A DNA stretch of 64,000 nt from Triangularia verruculosa (taxonomy: Eukaryota; Ascomycota; Sordariomycetes; Sordariales; Podosporaceae): assembly GCA_033296885.1 (NCBI GenBank), contig MU863971.1, forward strand, positions 62,001 through 126,000. The letters are read 5' to 3'. Both the position numbers and the translations under genes were made by a program. Below, piece after piece: positions 10,090 to 21,200 of the stretch. The notes below the pieces were generated by a model that worked only from the letters and a program-made list of their open reading frames with translations, searched no databases and was not told the DNA's origin. Numbering within the stretch: position 1 is the first letter of the stretch; the number at the start of each line of letters is the position of its first letter.

Positions 10090-13000
10090 ATGTCCGACCA
10101 AGTATTGTTGCCCCAGGTTGCATACCGGCCACCCTCCCCGCAGGGTCGGCGGAGGCCGGCGCGGACACTTAATCCTATAATGGAGGAGCCAGAGCACTCG
10201 CGGGACTCGTTCGCCGCGAGGAGGAGAAGGAACGGGCATTCGACAGAGAAGATTGAGCAGTGGCTATCCCCCATGAGCGACCACTTCCCTACACCACGAG
10301 GAATGCACTTCTTGGCCGCCCCTATCCTACCAGCTACCCCATCGGTCCTCTCCCAGGCCACCAGTGAGAGCGAGCCCGAACTCGATAACGACGACGTCAG
10401 CTCCGAGGCTTCTTCATCCAACCCATCCTTCCAGTGGAACCACAACAGCAACAACCGAGAGAGTATCATGACCGATGTCACCGAGTTTGACGACCTTTAC
10501 GATGTGTCCGATGACGAGATCCGACGAAAGCAGCGCCTTCAAGCAAACGGAATTGGCCGCCAGAGAAGCTCTACGCGGAGTTCAAGGAACTCAAGGAATT
10601 TGAAGAGATCGTCTAGAGCCTCTCTCGAGTTCCGCCGATCACTAACCCCCCTTGTGATCCCGGAGGAAGCCCAGCAGGCCGCAAAAAAGGTCTTGTCACC
10701 CATCCCACCAACGCCACCATCCGCCGTTGCCATGTCCCCAGCTATCATGTCACTTATGGAACTGCGGCAAAGACAAGATATTCCCCGTGTCTCCGCCCCA
10801 CCATCTCTTGACGGCAGCATCAACTCGGAAGAAATGGCGGCCATGTCAGCGCCTCCCACTCCCGTGGTTGGTTCTGAGTATGGTGTTGATGAGGAGTGGT
10901 CTGGAGTTCGTCTTCAGCCTGGTGCTCTTGAGACTCTCCAGGCCCTCGCTGGTGATGAGACGGAGTTTACTGAGGAGCCCACTCAGGTTATTGAGGTGCC
11001 ACAGGAGATGGCTCAAACCCGCCGTCAACCTCCTCGTATCATGACCAACTTGAACCGAGCCCCATCAGTAGCCCGCCTGTCTCTTGCTGATCTCAGCAAG
11101 CTCGAGATCCCATCGCCAGGTGGCTTTTTCTCCGAACTCTCGTCTGCCAGCCGACAGACTTGGCACGCTGAGAAAAATACCCAGGAGAACGATGAGGGCC
11201 AGCCCCCTACCTCAACCACCGCCGAGAACTTTTACAAGATCCCATGGAGCCATGACAGGGTTCCTCCACCACCTCCTAGGCCATTGCACCTCGACAACCT
11301 GCCATCCGCCATTGTCGAGCGTGTTGTTGAGTTCCCGGAGGCTCAGAGCCAAGAAGACCTCCCTACAGCAATCCGCATCGAGCCGACTCCTGTTCCCCTC
11401 ACTGCCATCAGAGTCCCCCCTACTCCTAGACAATCCGAGGCTACTGCCTCCGAGACCGCTGTTGGCGAGCCTGGTTCCCCCATTGTTGTCACTGAGATCA
11501 TTGCCGAGCTTGACCGTGACTATGTCGCCAAGCAAGAGGAGAATGTCATCTCTCACGCTGGCCGCACCCAGATGTGGCTCATGGCTCAGCGCGCCTACCT
11601 CCAGGGCGTCGCCGGCTTCTCTGATGAGGCTGAGGAGCAAGAAGCCGAGGCCTCCGAATCCGAGGCTGAGGATAAGATCGAGGAGTCTCCCAAGGTCGAG
11701 GTTGCTAAAGATGTCCCCCTAAAGAAGTCCAAGTCCGTTCGGTTTTCTGCCCTTCCCCTGGACAACTTTCCCCAACCCCCCAAGAAGCTCCCACCCAAGC
11801 TCCTTCGTCAGGAATCCGCCTACTACCGCGCCTTCACCGACTTCACCGTCCGCTCCTGCCACACCGACGCCTTTGTCCACCGCCAGCCTCGCTTCGAGGC
11901 CCTCCAGGCCCAGCGCGTTTCTCTCCGGGACGCCCACCGCAACCAGCTCCTCGGAAAGTATCAACTCTCCGTCGTCCCCCAATCCGCCAAGAAGCGCATG
12001 AGCACAAACGTTGTCCGTGGCGATGACAACATCGTTGACGACCCCGAGAAGCTCCGCGCCGACAAGGAGGCTGATGCCCTCAGCCAAATGCACATGTCTG
12101 CCTGGCATGTAGCCGGTACCAAGCAGCTCAACGGGGGCAAGCTTGTTTCCGCTCCCGTTGGCAAGCGTCTCGCCCGCCAGAGCACCTTTGCTCCTTCTGG
12201 CACAGGCAGCAACGGTCTCCCAAGGGATCGCGCGAGGATTCTGGATCTTGGTGGACAGGGAGCGTGCGACTGGGCCTGGCATGCGGCGCTGCAGTTCCCC
12301 AACTGCAAGATCTACACTGTCACCACCAAGGCCATACGCCAGCTGTCGAACTCAAACATCCGTGGCCCTCCCAATCACAGGCAGGTCGCGGTTGAGAGGT
12401 TGACTAAACTCCCGTTTGCGGATAACCAGTTCGATCTCATCTCTGCTCGTGAGCTGCACGCTGTTCTCAAGCTTTCTGGGGAGAACGGAGTGGATGAGTG
12501 GGATGCCTGTTTGGCCGAGTGCATGCGTGTGCTCAAGCCGGGCGGGTACATTGAATTCAACCTTTTGGACGCGGATATCATGAATGCTGGGGAGTTGGGC
12601 AACGCCAAGGCGGTCGAGTTTGGGTTTGCGCTGCAGACGCTGGGGTATGACTCCCGTCCCACGCGCAGTTTTATCTCGCGTCTTGACAAGGCTGGTTTTG
12701 AGGATGTGAGGAGGGCGTGGGTTGCGATGCCGGTTGGGCCGAAGAAGCTGCCCAAGCCTACTGTGCAGGTCACGCGTGACTCGAGCTCTGGGGAGTCGGT
12801 GCATGTTCACCAGATGGAGGCTGTTGTGAGCGGGTCGAGCGATAATATTGCTGCTGTTACTGGGCTTGTTGCGGGGTGGAGCTGGGAGAAGTGGTTGTTG
12901 AGAGCGGAGATGGAGAGGGCGGCGGGGGAGTTGAGGCTGGTTGATATTGTCACGCCGGGTAAGGCGATGAATGAGGCTGGGAAGATGATTGCGGATGTTA

Positions 13001-13167
13001 ATGCTGTTGTTGAGGAGGGGAGGGCGAAGGGGAGTTTGTTCCGGTGCTTGAAGGGGTATGCGAGGAAGCCGGTGCCCAAGCCCAAGGTGGAGTTTGTTGA
13101 TGAGTTGAACGAGTTGGATCGGAGTGGGAGTATTAGGATTTGCTTGGATACCGAGAGTTTGTATTAA
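10090..13167 (+). CDS. Large protein with C-terminal class I SAM-dependent methyltransferase domain
   Basis: One exon, 1025 residues. I chose the ATG at 10090 (MSDQVLLPQ, A at -3); the in-frame codon at 10060 is TTG. Residues 1 to about 690 are low-complexity, rich in Ser, Pro and Glu, with many S/T-P sites and acidic patches. The Rossmann methyltransferase domain lies at about 700-880: motif I near 716 (ILDLGGQGACDW), a LPFADNQFDLISAREL stretch, and near 813 MRVLKPGGYIEFN. The substrate cannot be read from sequence. Proteins with this layout occur in filamentous fungi, but I do not recognise a characterised one. A long antisense open frame on the opposite strand is a codon-bias shadow. Methyltransferase fold is well supported; biological role is unknown. 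Confidence 0.85.
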   Translation: MSDQVLLPQVAYRPPSPQGRRRPARTLNPIMEEPEHSRDSFAARRRRNGHSTEKIEQWLSPMSDHFPTPRGMHFLAAPILPATPSVLSQATSESEPELDNDDVSSEASSSNPSFQWNHNSNNRESIMTDVTEFDDLYDVSDDEIRRKQRLQANGIGRQRSSTRSSRNSRNLKRSSRASLEFRRSLTPLVIPEEAQQAAKKVLSPIPPTPPSAVAMSPAIMSLMELRQRQDIPRVSAPPSLDGSINSEEMAAMSAPPTPVVGSEYGVDEEWSGVRLQPGALETLQALAGDETEFTEEPTQVIEVPQEMAQTRRQPPRIMTNLNRAPSVARLSLADLSKLEIPSPGGFFSELSSASRQTWHAEKNTQENDEGQPPTSTTAENFYKIPWSHDRVPPPPPRPLHLDNLPSAIVERVVEFPEAQSQEDLPTAIRIEPTPVPLTAIRVPPTPRQSEATASETAVGEPGSPIVVTEIIAELDRDYVAKQEENVISHAGRTQMWLMAQRAYLQGVAGFSDEAEEQEAEASESEAEDKIEESPKVEVAKDVPLKKSKSVRFSALPLDNFPQPPKKLPPKLLRQESAYYRAFTDFTVRSCHTDAFVHRQPRFEALQAQRVSLRDAHRNQLLGKYQLSVVPQSAKKRMSTNVVRGDDNIVDDPEKLRADKEADALSQMHMSAWHVAGTKQLNGGKLVSAPVGKRLARQSTFAPSGTGSNGLPRDRARILDLGGQGACDWAWHAALQFPNCKIYTVTTKAIRQLSNSNIRGPPNHRQVAVERLTKLPFADNQFDLISARELHAVLKLSGENGVDEWDACLAECMRVLKPGGYIEFNLLDADIMNAGELGNAKAVEFGFALQTLGYDSRPTRSFISRLDKAGFEDVRRAWVAMPVGPKKLPKPTVQVTRDSSSGESVHVHQMEAVVSGSSDNIAAVTGLVAGWSWEKWLLRAEMERAAGELRLVDIVTPGKAMNEAGKMIADVNAVVEEGRAKGSLFRCLKGYARKPVPKPKVEFVDELNELDRSGSIRICLDTESLY

Positions 13168-13852
13168 GTTGATGAAGTGATGAGGGACGAGTGAGATGGG
13201 GAATGAAGTGATGACCGTGTTTGTTGTCATCGTCACAGTTTGGCTGGGGCTGTAAACCGGCTTTCTACTTTGTTCAGATGTACATACATATATATACCTA
13301 CTACACATGTTATTTAAGGATGGTGACAAAATTATATAATAATATTGGGGGGCATCTATCTCATCTGCTTGACATTGATGAGTGTTGATGTTCAAATGTG
13401 ATATGTGCCTGTGGCATTCATGGCTATGCTCCTCATCGGGTGCGACATCAGTATCAACAGTGTCACCATCGCTATCACAGCACGCTATGGCGGGATGAAA
13501 CTCAAAGAACCGATAAGGTTGGTATCCATTCCTCTATAAACGTATGTAAATGCCCCATGATCTGTGTTAGATCAATGTGTTTAGTCGGATTAATTTGACA
13601 TCTGTCAAGCATAGGTAAATGAAATCCCTCCTCACCACCATGTCTTGACATCGCCATCATGCTTCCATTCTTCATTACATCCCCAACCTTTTCTCGTCAA
13701 GAACACCCACATCAAAGCCCAAACCAAATAAATAAATAAATGATATTCCAACCCATACTTTTCTACTCCGTCGAACATACCTAACTCAATCAAAAAATAA
13801 ACCTCCAAAAAAGGAAAAGAAAAGCCAACGCTAGAAATCAAGAAACGCTGTG
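13168..13852. other. 3' region of the methyltransferase gene
   Basis: AT-rich 3' flank with a TACATACATATATATA run at about 13281-13298 and TAAATAAATAAAT at 13729-13741. No gene found. A-runs near 13806-13823 would read as T-runs on the minus strand and could end pol III transcription of the tRNA-like element. Confidence 0.55.
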
Positions 13853-13924
13853 TGGTGGGCCAGGAGTTGAACCTGGGTCTTCGCTCAAAACTCGGGAGTG
13901 TGATAACCGCTATACTACCACGCC
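13853..13924 (-). pseudogene. tRNA-like element, probably degenerate
   Basis: On the minus strand a 72-nt unit has the spacing of a tRNA: an A-box TAGTATAGCGG, a B-box GGTTCAACTCC inside a perfect 5-bp T stem (CCAGG/CCTGG), and downstream T-runs. The acceptor stem (GGCGTGG against CCCACCA) pairs poorly, the anticodon arm (CTCCC, loop GAGTTTT, GAGCG) does not pair properly and lacks T33, and the D stem has an A:C mismatch. So the internal pol III promoter looks intact but a working cloverleaf does not form; no anticodon can be assigned. It could be a tRNA pseudogene, a tRNA-derived remnant, or a real tRNA that I have folded wrongly. Confidence 0.5.
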
Positions 13925-14154
13925 ACGGAAATACTGCCCAGAAATCTGAATCAAGTATCGGGGTCTGTTCGAGTTTTTGGTTAGTGTTTGACACTGAGGG
14001 AGGTGGCGTTGTGTGGATCCGGTTCTTCGTGAACCTTGGATCAGCCGCTGAGTGGCTTCCATTCCGCTCAAACTCGTTGTATGATATCCTCCTCCCAAGA
14101 TTCATCCACCATGTCAATGAACCCCCCTTCTCTCAACCCATCAAGTGTATTTAT

Positions 14155-14400
14155 CCGCCCCCTTTCTTTTTCTTTGACTGCTTGAGCCACTCCCCCTCGG
14201 TTTCCCCCCTCCTCTCCCCTATACCCCCTATCTTTCCCTCTTTCACATCCTCTTACTTCTTGCCACTTTTCTCTTTTTCATTTTTTTCCATACTTTTGTT
14301 TTTGGTTGGTTTGTCGTTTTCTTCCTTTTTTCTGTCGTTTCTAGCCTTTTTTTTACTCCTCTCTTCAGCCGCCCTCCCCCCTCCCCCCGAAATCTCTTCT
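14155..14400 (+). repeat. Pyrimidine-rich tract of about 250 nt
   Basis: The plus strand is almost continuously C/T with long T and C runs, and a spurious open frame rich in Phe/Ser/Leu/Pro runs through it. Such tracts often mark promoters in fungi, but the nearest possible gene (14418-14939) is on the other strand and ends here. Confidence 0.6.
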
Positions 14401-14417
14401 TCAGTCCCGGCCATCAC

Positions 14418-14939
14418 TCAGAACTGGGCCCCCATATTCCCAAAGAATATCTCCCCGCTCCCCACGCTTCCCGCCCCCGACCCCTCCGAGCCGCTGCTGC
14501 TATTGTCCCCGTCCGAGGAAGAGGACAATGAGCACCTGGCGCAGCTACCCTTCCTCGCGTTGAGGGAGCTCGGCAGCGAGGGCCTCGTGCGAGGTTGCAG
14601 CATGTTTGGGTCGAAGGAGGGGCGCCACGCTACCGGGGAGTTGTCATTTGGTGCGGGGATTGGGATCGGTTGTGCTCGGGGGGGTTGCTCTTGAACCCTG
14701 GAGTCAGCTGCTGAGAGAGGCTCCTGGAAAATGCGCTGTCTTTGCTCATGCTGGGGTTCTCGGGCGGTTGTGTTCTTCTCAACCGGGAGGTTGATGACGG
14801 TGGTGATGACCAAAGTTGATTTAAGATAGCGCTGCTTGGTCGCGAGAAAGGTAACCAGGATGCTGACGAAGATGGTAACTAGAACGAGAAGGACGAGGCT
14901 GAGGGGGCCCGGAAAGGGAAGTTGTTGAAAGGGGTCCAT
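14418..14939 (-). CDS. Possible small single-span membrane protein, unknown
   Basis: One open frame of 173 residues. Near the N terminus is a strong hydrophobic segment (about residues 11-34, LSLVLLVLVTIFVSILVTFL) followed by a basic KQRYLK, typical of a signal anchor. The rest is disordered, rich in Pro, Arg and Ser, with a Ser/Gly-rich C terminus. I do not recognise a family. A plus-strand frame overlaps the whole gene, and that frame also runs through the tRNA-like element and pyrimidine tract, so it is the weaker candidate. A downstream intron and further exon cannot be excluded. Confidence 0.45.
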   Translation of the reverse strand: MDPFQQLPFPGPLSLVLLVLVTIFVSILVTFLATKQRYLKSTLVITTVINLPVEKNTTAREPQHEQRQRIFQEPLSAADSRVQEQPPRAQPIPIPAPNDNSPVAWRPSFDPNMLQPRTRPSLPSSLNARKGSCARCSLSSSSDGDNSSSGSEGSGAGSVGSGEIFFGNMGAQF

Positions 14940-15541
14940 GCTGGGTGGCTTTTGGGCAGTGTTGGCGGAAGCTCTCTGTAGTAATGGTTAAGGTATGGCA
15001 TCCGCTTGAATAAATGTGCTGGGAATAATGAACAAGAGAGAAACTACGAAAAAAACAGGAAACGCTTTTGTGTTCAGTCTTAAGTATTAGATTAGCAATG
15101 TATATGCTGCTCTGACACCAACTACAACATAACCGGACACACCGCAGCCTGACGCAAAAGAGGCATGGTCTCTATCGGCTTCCTGTCTGTCGACCAGGGG
15201 GTTAACCAAAATCTCAGCAGCTTCAAACTCATCCAACCTGCCTGGTGGTGGTGGCACGGGCCAGGAATGCCTTATCCCACGACGCCATCACCCAAATCGA
15301 CGAGGGGGAGGGGCTGTTCGTCTGTCATGGCCAGATTCTCATACACTCCAGCCACAGTAGGATATCAGATATTGGGTTCGTCATTACCGCACCAGCCGGG
15401 CTTCGATCAACTAGATCAGACTCCCTTGCTTGGCGACTCCGAGAGGACGATAGGGCTGCCCAGCTGAAGGGAAGCTGAAAGAGAGGCGGATGGCCCTAAC
15501 CCCAAAAGGGAGAGGCTGTGGACTGGTGGTTTTGGAGGCCT

Positions 15542-15570
15542 GAGGGGGGGGGGAAAGAGGGGTGAGGGGA
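15542..15570 (+). repeat. G-run cluster (possible G-quadruplex)
   Basis: Four or more runs of three to eleven Gs occur within 30 nt on the plus strand (GAGGGGGGGGGGGAAAGAGG then GGTGAGGGG). No gene overlaps it. Confidence 0.45.
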
Positions 15571-18060
15571 AGCTTGTGCCGCAAAAGCAACATTGGTGAC
15601 GACTGGTCTGTGGCTGGGCAGAGCCAAGGGGGGTTAGCATCGTGAGCGGGCGGCTACGCAGCAGAGCATCATGGAGGGGGCTTTGCACAACTGATAAGAG
15701 CTTCCCAAGCTTCTTGGGTTATGGTGGAGGGTGGTCGATAGCAGTGATTCGGCGATCGTCTCATTGAGGAGGGGGCATGTGCCGCTGCGCACAACTGTCT
15801 AATAATTCCTCGAGGGTCCTTCCCAACTCGGGGCATCAGAATCGCCGCCTTTCTGCCGGTAGTCCAGTGCCAGGTAAGGAGACGGTGAGCAACCGATCAA
15901 TGCTGCGTAAGCTTATCCAGGCTTGACCTGTTGATTCTCCTTCTAGTCCCGCCAGTCCAGCCTGTGAGCCATTGCTTTAAGCAGACGGTGCCATGCGTTA
16001 CACGGCTCAAGCACGCTGCAAGTTTCCCCATCACATTAATTGTCCGGACCATCGTCCAGTCACTCAGTCGAGCCAGTGCAGTGCACATCACCAGCGAGAT
16101 AGACAGAGACAGTGATACGGTGATTTGACCGCCATCGTCCCATAGCTGGCAAAGTCTGGCAGAATGACAGGCCGGACAGACGGGTGCTGCCGGCGACGAC
16201 GTCGAGGGTCGAGACAATGTGACAATCATTCTCCAAGAAAGAGAAGTGGATCTGGATTGCGAAATGTCGCTGACAGCCGGTTTGTGGACCGTTCAGAAAC
16301 TGCAATACTGCGCAGAAGAGCTGCAAACGCCAGGCGGATGGCACGGGGCCAGTGATTCTCACCTCGCAGCATCCACCCGATGTCACGCCGTTGAAAAACG
16401 TGGAGCCCGACGGCCAGCATTGCGGCTCTCGGGGCGAAACAAGCGGGGAGGCGGGTTGCTGATGAAGAATGCGGGCCTGGGGGACCGTCCAGGATTTCCC
16501 ATGATGCAAGCACCATCATGGCGCAATAAGCACTGGCCAAGATGCATTGGCAAAACTGCTGACCGAGTCAGGAAGCTGGGGAACCGCGGCTGGGAGAAAC
16601 AAGGTTATCTCAACGTGCCTGGCTGTCGCGCAAAATGGCTTGTCATGGTAGCAATCTGCACGAAGGGGCTGGCACGCACGCCTTGCGAGGGACGCAAGAG
16701 ACAAGACACTCGCAATCAGCTGACGGGCCATCGTCTCCCTTCCTGCGAGCAGCAATTGGACGGGCGGGCATCGAGGTTGTATTCTCATGTCGGCAAAGAT
16801 ACCACCTGCATCGCGGCCACAGGATGCCGTTCGGCTTCTAGATTGGTTAGTACAGACACCCTACATGGGATTACATGGCATGTACCGCGGCGGGGAGTGC
16901 GTGACATAGAGTACCTGACCTACCTCTTGCTCCTCCCGCGAGACGTGCCGCGACATCGCTTCCATCGAAAGACCTCACTCGAGAGCCTTGCATAGGTAGT
17001 CCGTCACCTCTTCGTCCGTCTCGCTCACCCGTCCACCAATGACGATGGCCATGGCGAGCAGGTCTGATCTGATAGCCCAGGCTGGATTCGCGGGTAGGAT
17101 GGAGAGAGTGCAACGGCGCGCGGGGCCCTAATCAGCAAGAAGAAAAGAATCCTGGAAGAGAGAAGCAGATTCCGTCACACAAGTCACCTCATGTTCCAAC
17201 GGTCTTCGAGACCCCGCTCTGCAGCATCCAGGCTATTCCAACCCCGGAAAAGCACCGAGCTCAAGCCCTAGCTTACCCTTGCTGGGCGTTGAGGCGTCCA
17301 GTCTCAGTGTTCCCCTCATGCGGAGAGAGCGGGCTGTGAGACCAATTCGCGCGTTTTGCTTGGGATGTGTGGGCGAGCTGGAGACGGGATGGGCTACACA
17401 AAAGGAAGCAGGGTGCAGCAGGTGCAGTAGAGAAGAGAAGAGAGGAGAGGACCGTGGAGAGACGATACTTGAGAGGCGGTCGTGGAAGTAGAAATCAGAG
17501 ACACAGGGCGGTGGCCGGCACGGGAGGCTTGGCTGCCCGGCTGCACCCTCTACACTATGCACTAGGCAACCGGGGCTAGAAAGGGCAGCTAGGAGAGGTG
17601 GTGTCTAATCTGCCGCCTCGCCCTTCTGTAGGAGGAAAACCCTGGGCTTTTGGTTCCTCGACGACGGGGAACAAGATCATGTTGCGCCCCACTTCCCCAA
17701 TTGACCCTTTTTACGGAGGACGATTCCAATAATTCCCCAAAGTGAGGAGCGGCGCGTATCCATCACCTTGACAGCTTCCACCAGAGTTTGACAGGCACTT
17801 GACAGCTCCAAGTCCGAGCCCCGGGCATCTGTCTTCCAGCTCTCCGGATCACTCTCCAGCTTCACCTCGCCCTGCCTGTCCTGAGCTAATTTCACCGTCC
17901 ACCGTGCCCGCGCGCACTATGGCCCTGTGATGCATTTCAGCGCCGTTGAATCGCCGCCACAAACGTCCTACCATGTTGCAAACCGGCCCGTCAAATCCCT
18001 TGTCATTGATGCACCAAGAGCCTTGATCGGAGCTGGGAGGTGGATGAGTAAACATTCACT

Positions 18061-18105
18061 GCCGTTGCCGCTGCCGCTGCCGCTGCCGCTGCCGCCGCCG
18101 CCGCC
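18061..18105 (+). repeat. (GCCGCT)n / (GCC)n microsatellite in the leader of the regulator gene
   Basis: About four copies of a GCCGCT-type hexamer pass into five GCC triplets, 160 bp before the regulator's ATG. It lies inside a small open frame (17927-18223) that would code for Leu-Pro repeats and ends 39 bp before the main start, so it may be an upstream ORF if the mRNA begins that early. Confidence 0.6.
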
Positions 18106-18262
18106 ATCGCCTACGTCTCCGCGACACGGTCGCCGAGAGCCTTTTCCGGCCTCAGGCTCTGTGTTTGTGAACGATTCGGAATCAACTGCCGTGCCGTGGT
18201 TGCGCCCTGTGTCCAACCCCTAGCCTTCCCCGCGACGTCGCCGCCTCAGGGCGCCCAGCGCT

Positions 18263-21200
18263 ATGGCCGCCGACAATATCGCGCCGCTGCCGATGCCGCC
18301 GGCTTCCTCTCGGCCCGAGCGCAACTCCCTCTCAGTACCACCACCGGTGTCAGTCCTGGCTGCACCTGTTGGTCTCGGTGGTGCCTCACATCAACCTCTG
18401 CCTCATATCGGGGCTCATTATGACCCATCACTGGATCCCGCCATTAAGCATTTGTTGGAACAACAGGCCGAAATTCAAGCAAGGCTGGCTGTCTTGCTAC
18501 CCCAAAAATATGGCCCCAACATCAAGGTCGAGCTTGAAATGTTGCGGCATAAGCACCGTGTGTTGCGCGCATACGCCGATGACAATCGTGAGCCATCTTC
18601 CTTCCCTCTTTTGTCTCATCTTCACACCTGTCCTCGCCGGATATCCCCAGGCCTCTCTCATCTAATCCCACCCTTTGGCTAGAATTGTCCGATAAAATCC
18701 CTCTGTTATCTGAAATAGAAGAGGCTCGAACATTGCAGTACAACTGCGAGTGCATTGAAGCCGCTTGTCTTGATCAAGGTTGGTCCTCTCTCCATCTTTG
18801 CTTTGGTGCCGGCTGTCAAATTAACCGAGATTTCCTTCCCTCTTGGTAGGCGTGGACCTTCAAGACCCAAGGTTTCTTGATACGCTTAAATATCATTACT
18901 TTCGGGAACAGGCGCCAGAAGGGTATGCTGTCTGGCTGGACAGGAATGTTGCCCGCTTCGATCCAGTCGTGTCGGCCATGAGATTGAGGGATAGCTTACC
19001 TCTCGGTTTTCGCAACCATCACTCTTACAAGTGCTGGGATGAACGGTGTATGCACTACATCTACGGATATCCTCTCCATGACGACCGGGACCAACACTCG
19101 AGGGAGCATGTTTCTTTCCAAAAGCGAGACTCGGGCCTCTCAGTCAGCGGCACACCACCACTTGTCTTCCCCGAGAAGCCCAACCGAAATTACAGCGCTG
19201 ATTTCAACAGCAGCAACAGCGGCAACAGCAACAGCAACAGCAACAAGCAACCTTCTCCGCTGTATCTTCCTCGCCCAGGGCCCAACATTCAGCTTGCACC
19301 GATAGCGACAAATAGCCAGTCTCAAGCCAAAGACCACCGGGAATCCTTACGAAGCTACTCGTTTGTACCCGAGTATCCGGCAGGTCCTCGGGGGTCAGTC
19401 GATTCCGAAGTCGACCCCTTATTGCCACCATTGAAGCGCAGCCGCGTGGGACAATCCCGGCTGGAATCGATTGGCGAGCTCCGGTTGCTTCGTGAGGTTG
19501 GGCCATGCCTTCGATGCAAAGTCTTGAAGAAAGGAGTAAGTGTGGCTGTACTGTGTGACAGGCGACCGTTACCTCGCTGACCAGCTGATATAGTGTGATT
19601 CTAATGACCCATGTGGGTTTTGCCCAGAAGTCACCAATTCGCCAGATAATGATTTCTGGAAAGTTTTGGGTTGTCATCGAGGGCCACTCGCCAACTTTGC
19701 AGAGACAATGCTTCCCAGTATGCCCCCAGATTTCCCCCAGTTTTATCCGCTCACCAGGTTATTGTGAGGCTGACATTGCCTTAGCGGCCGTTTCTCCTCG
19801 ACATACACAAACACCCATGACCTCCCCTCTCGCAATCCGACGAAATATGAACGACTATTTAGAAAGATCTTTTGTTATTCCACCGGAAATTGCGAGGATG
19901 GTCAAAGCTAACCTAGACTTTGACGATGGTTTTTGGTGGACAGAGGACCTTGCGAACCTACCGCCATCAAATCCTACACTGGCATCTTTCGGAAAAGAGC
20001 CAGTGGACCGACCCCCGCCCATTTTGAACGTATTGGCAGCAAGCTGGAACATGATCGGCGCCTACAACTTCTGGCAGCTTCTCAAGCTGAGCGGTGTTCT
20101 GTCCGGCAGTAGGGAGTCGGAAGCAGTGGCCTATCCGGTCTTGTATCGTGCCAAGCTGTTGCTTCGAGAAGCGCTGTTTTATGACCTTCAGTTGCCAGAT
20201 CCAGCTATTCACGGTGAACCTAGTAGCTCGAGCACCCACGTTATATTCGACGATGCCGACCTTTACGGGCGGTTTCAGTTGCTCTACAACTGCATGACGC
20301 AGTTCTTGCACTCGCTCGATAATCAGATGATGAGAAACAGCTCGTTGGATCCAAAGACTTGGCTTGCGAGTTTCTTTTCGCTATGCATCTTCAGCATGGT
20401 GAGGACCTTGCTTGTGGACAGGGCCGCCCAAGCTCGCGTCAACTCACCAACGCAACCTACTACGACGGCCATGCACGCGGTTTACAAAGCGCTCGTTAGT
20501 CTTTTTGTAGCATCTACTGCTACGCTTCTGGATGGGCACGAGTCGGAGTTGAATAATGGCGACCGTGAGCTGCTTGCTTCAGTGGGGGCTTTTCTTGGGA
20601 GGGCATCATGGGCGGAACGCGGTCTTCCATCTACGAAAGACTTTCTCCTATTTCTGGGAAGCGGAGAGATCGAAGGCAGCGTCTACCATGGATTCCTCAA
20701 GCAACGATCACCAAAAAGACAAGGATCCTTCGTGCTTCCTCCAATTACCAAGCCTACGGAGGAACCGCGAAAGCCTTTGCCAGATATGCGACCACTCGCA
20801 CATCCGTGGGGCCCCAATGCCCCTGGACAGCCCGACAGGGATATTTATGTTTTCAAAGGAGAGCCGGACCGATTGCTCACCTCACCACAATCTTTAGATA
20901 TGGGCAGACGCCATACCGTTGCCGAGAGCCCTACCTATGCCAGACCAGCCGGCCGCGGACTGACTTCGCCCATCGCTGCCCCGAGACTCCGACCATCATA
21001 TCAGAGACCACCCCTGAGGAGAGTGTACTGCACAAAATGTAACGAATATCCCGAGGGTTTCCGCGGCGAACACGAATTAAGGAGACACCACGATGCCAAG
21101 CATGCTGCTTTGGTCAAGAGATGGGTTTGCACAGAGCCCCAAGATCCTCCAAATTCACCCCAGCCGGTGATACCCCTCGCAAAATGCAAGGCCTGTGTAA

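Larger units (their letters stand above)
14940..18262. other. Long gene-poor region upstream of the zinc-finger regulator
   Basis: A 3.3-kb stretch without a supportable gene. Open frames up to 258 codons (16219-16995 +) overlap others on the opposite strand and show no domain, hydrophobic pattern or splice-consistent neighbours. It contains a G-run at 15542-15570 and the hexanucleotide repeat at 18061-18105. The right half probably includes a long promoter and leader for the regulator, a common layout for fungal regulatory genes. Confidence 0.5.

Noticed and set aside
12352..13395. 347-codon open frame on the minus strand
   Set aside because: Mostly antisense to the methyltransferase gene and rich in Pro/Arg/His/Leu, as expected from the shadow of a codon-biased gene.
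13852..14694. 280-codon open frame on the plus strand
   Set aside because: It starts in the tRNA-like element and runs through a pyrimidine tract, giving Phe/Ser/Pro/Leu low complexity; no domain.
16219..16995. 258-codon open frame on the plus strand
   Set aside because: No motif, no conserved-looking segments, overlapped by frames on the other strand.
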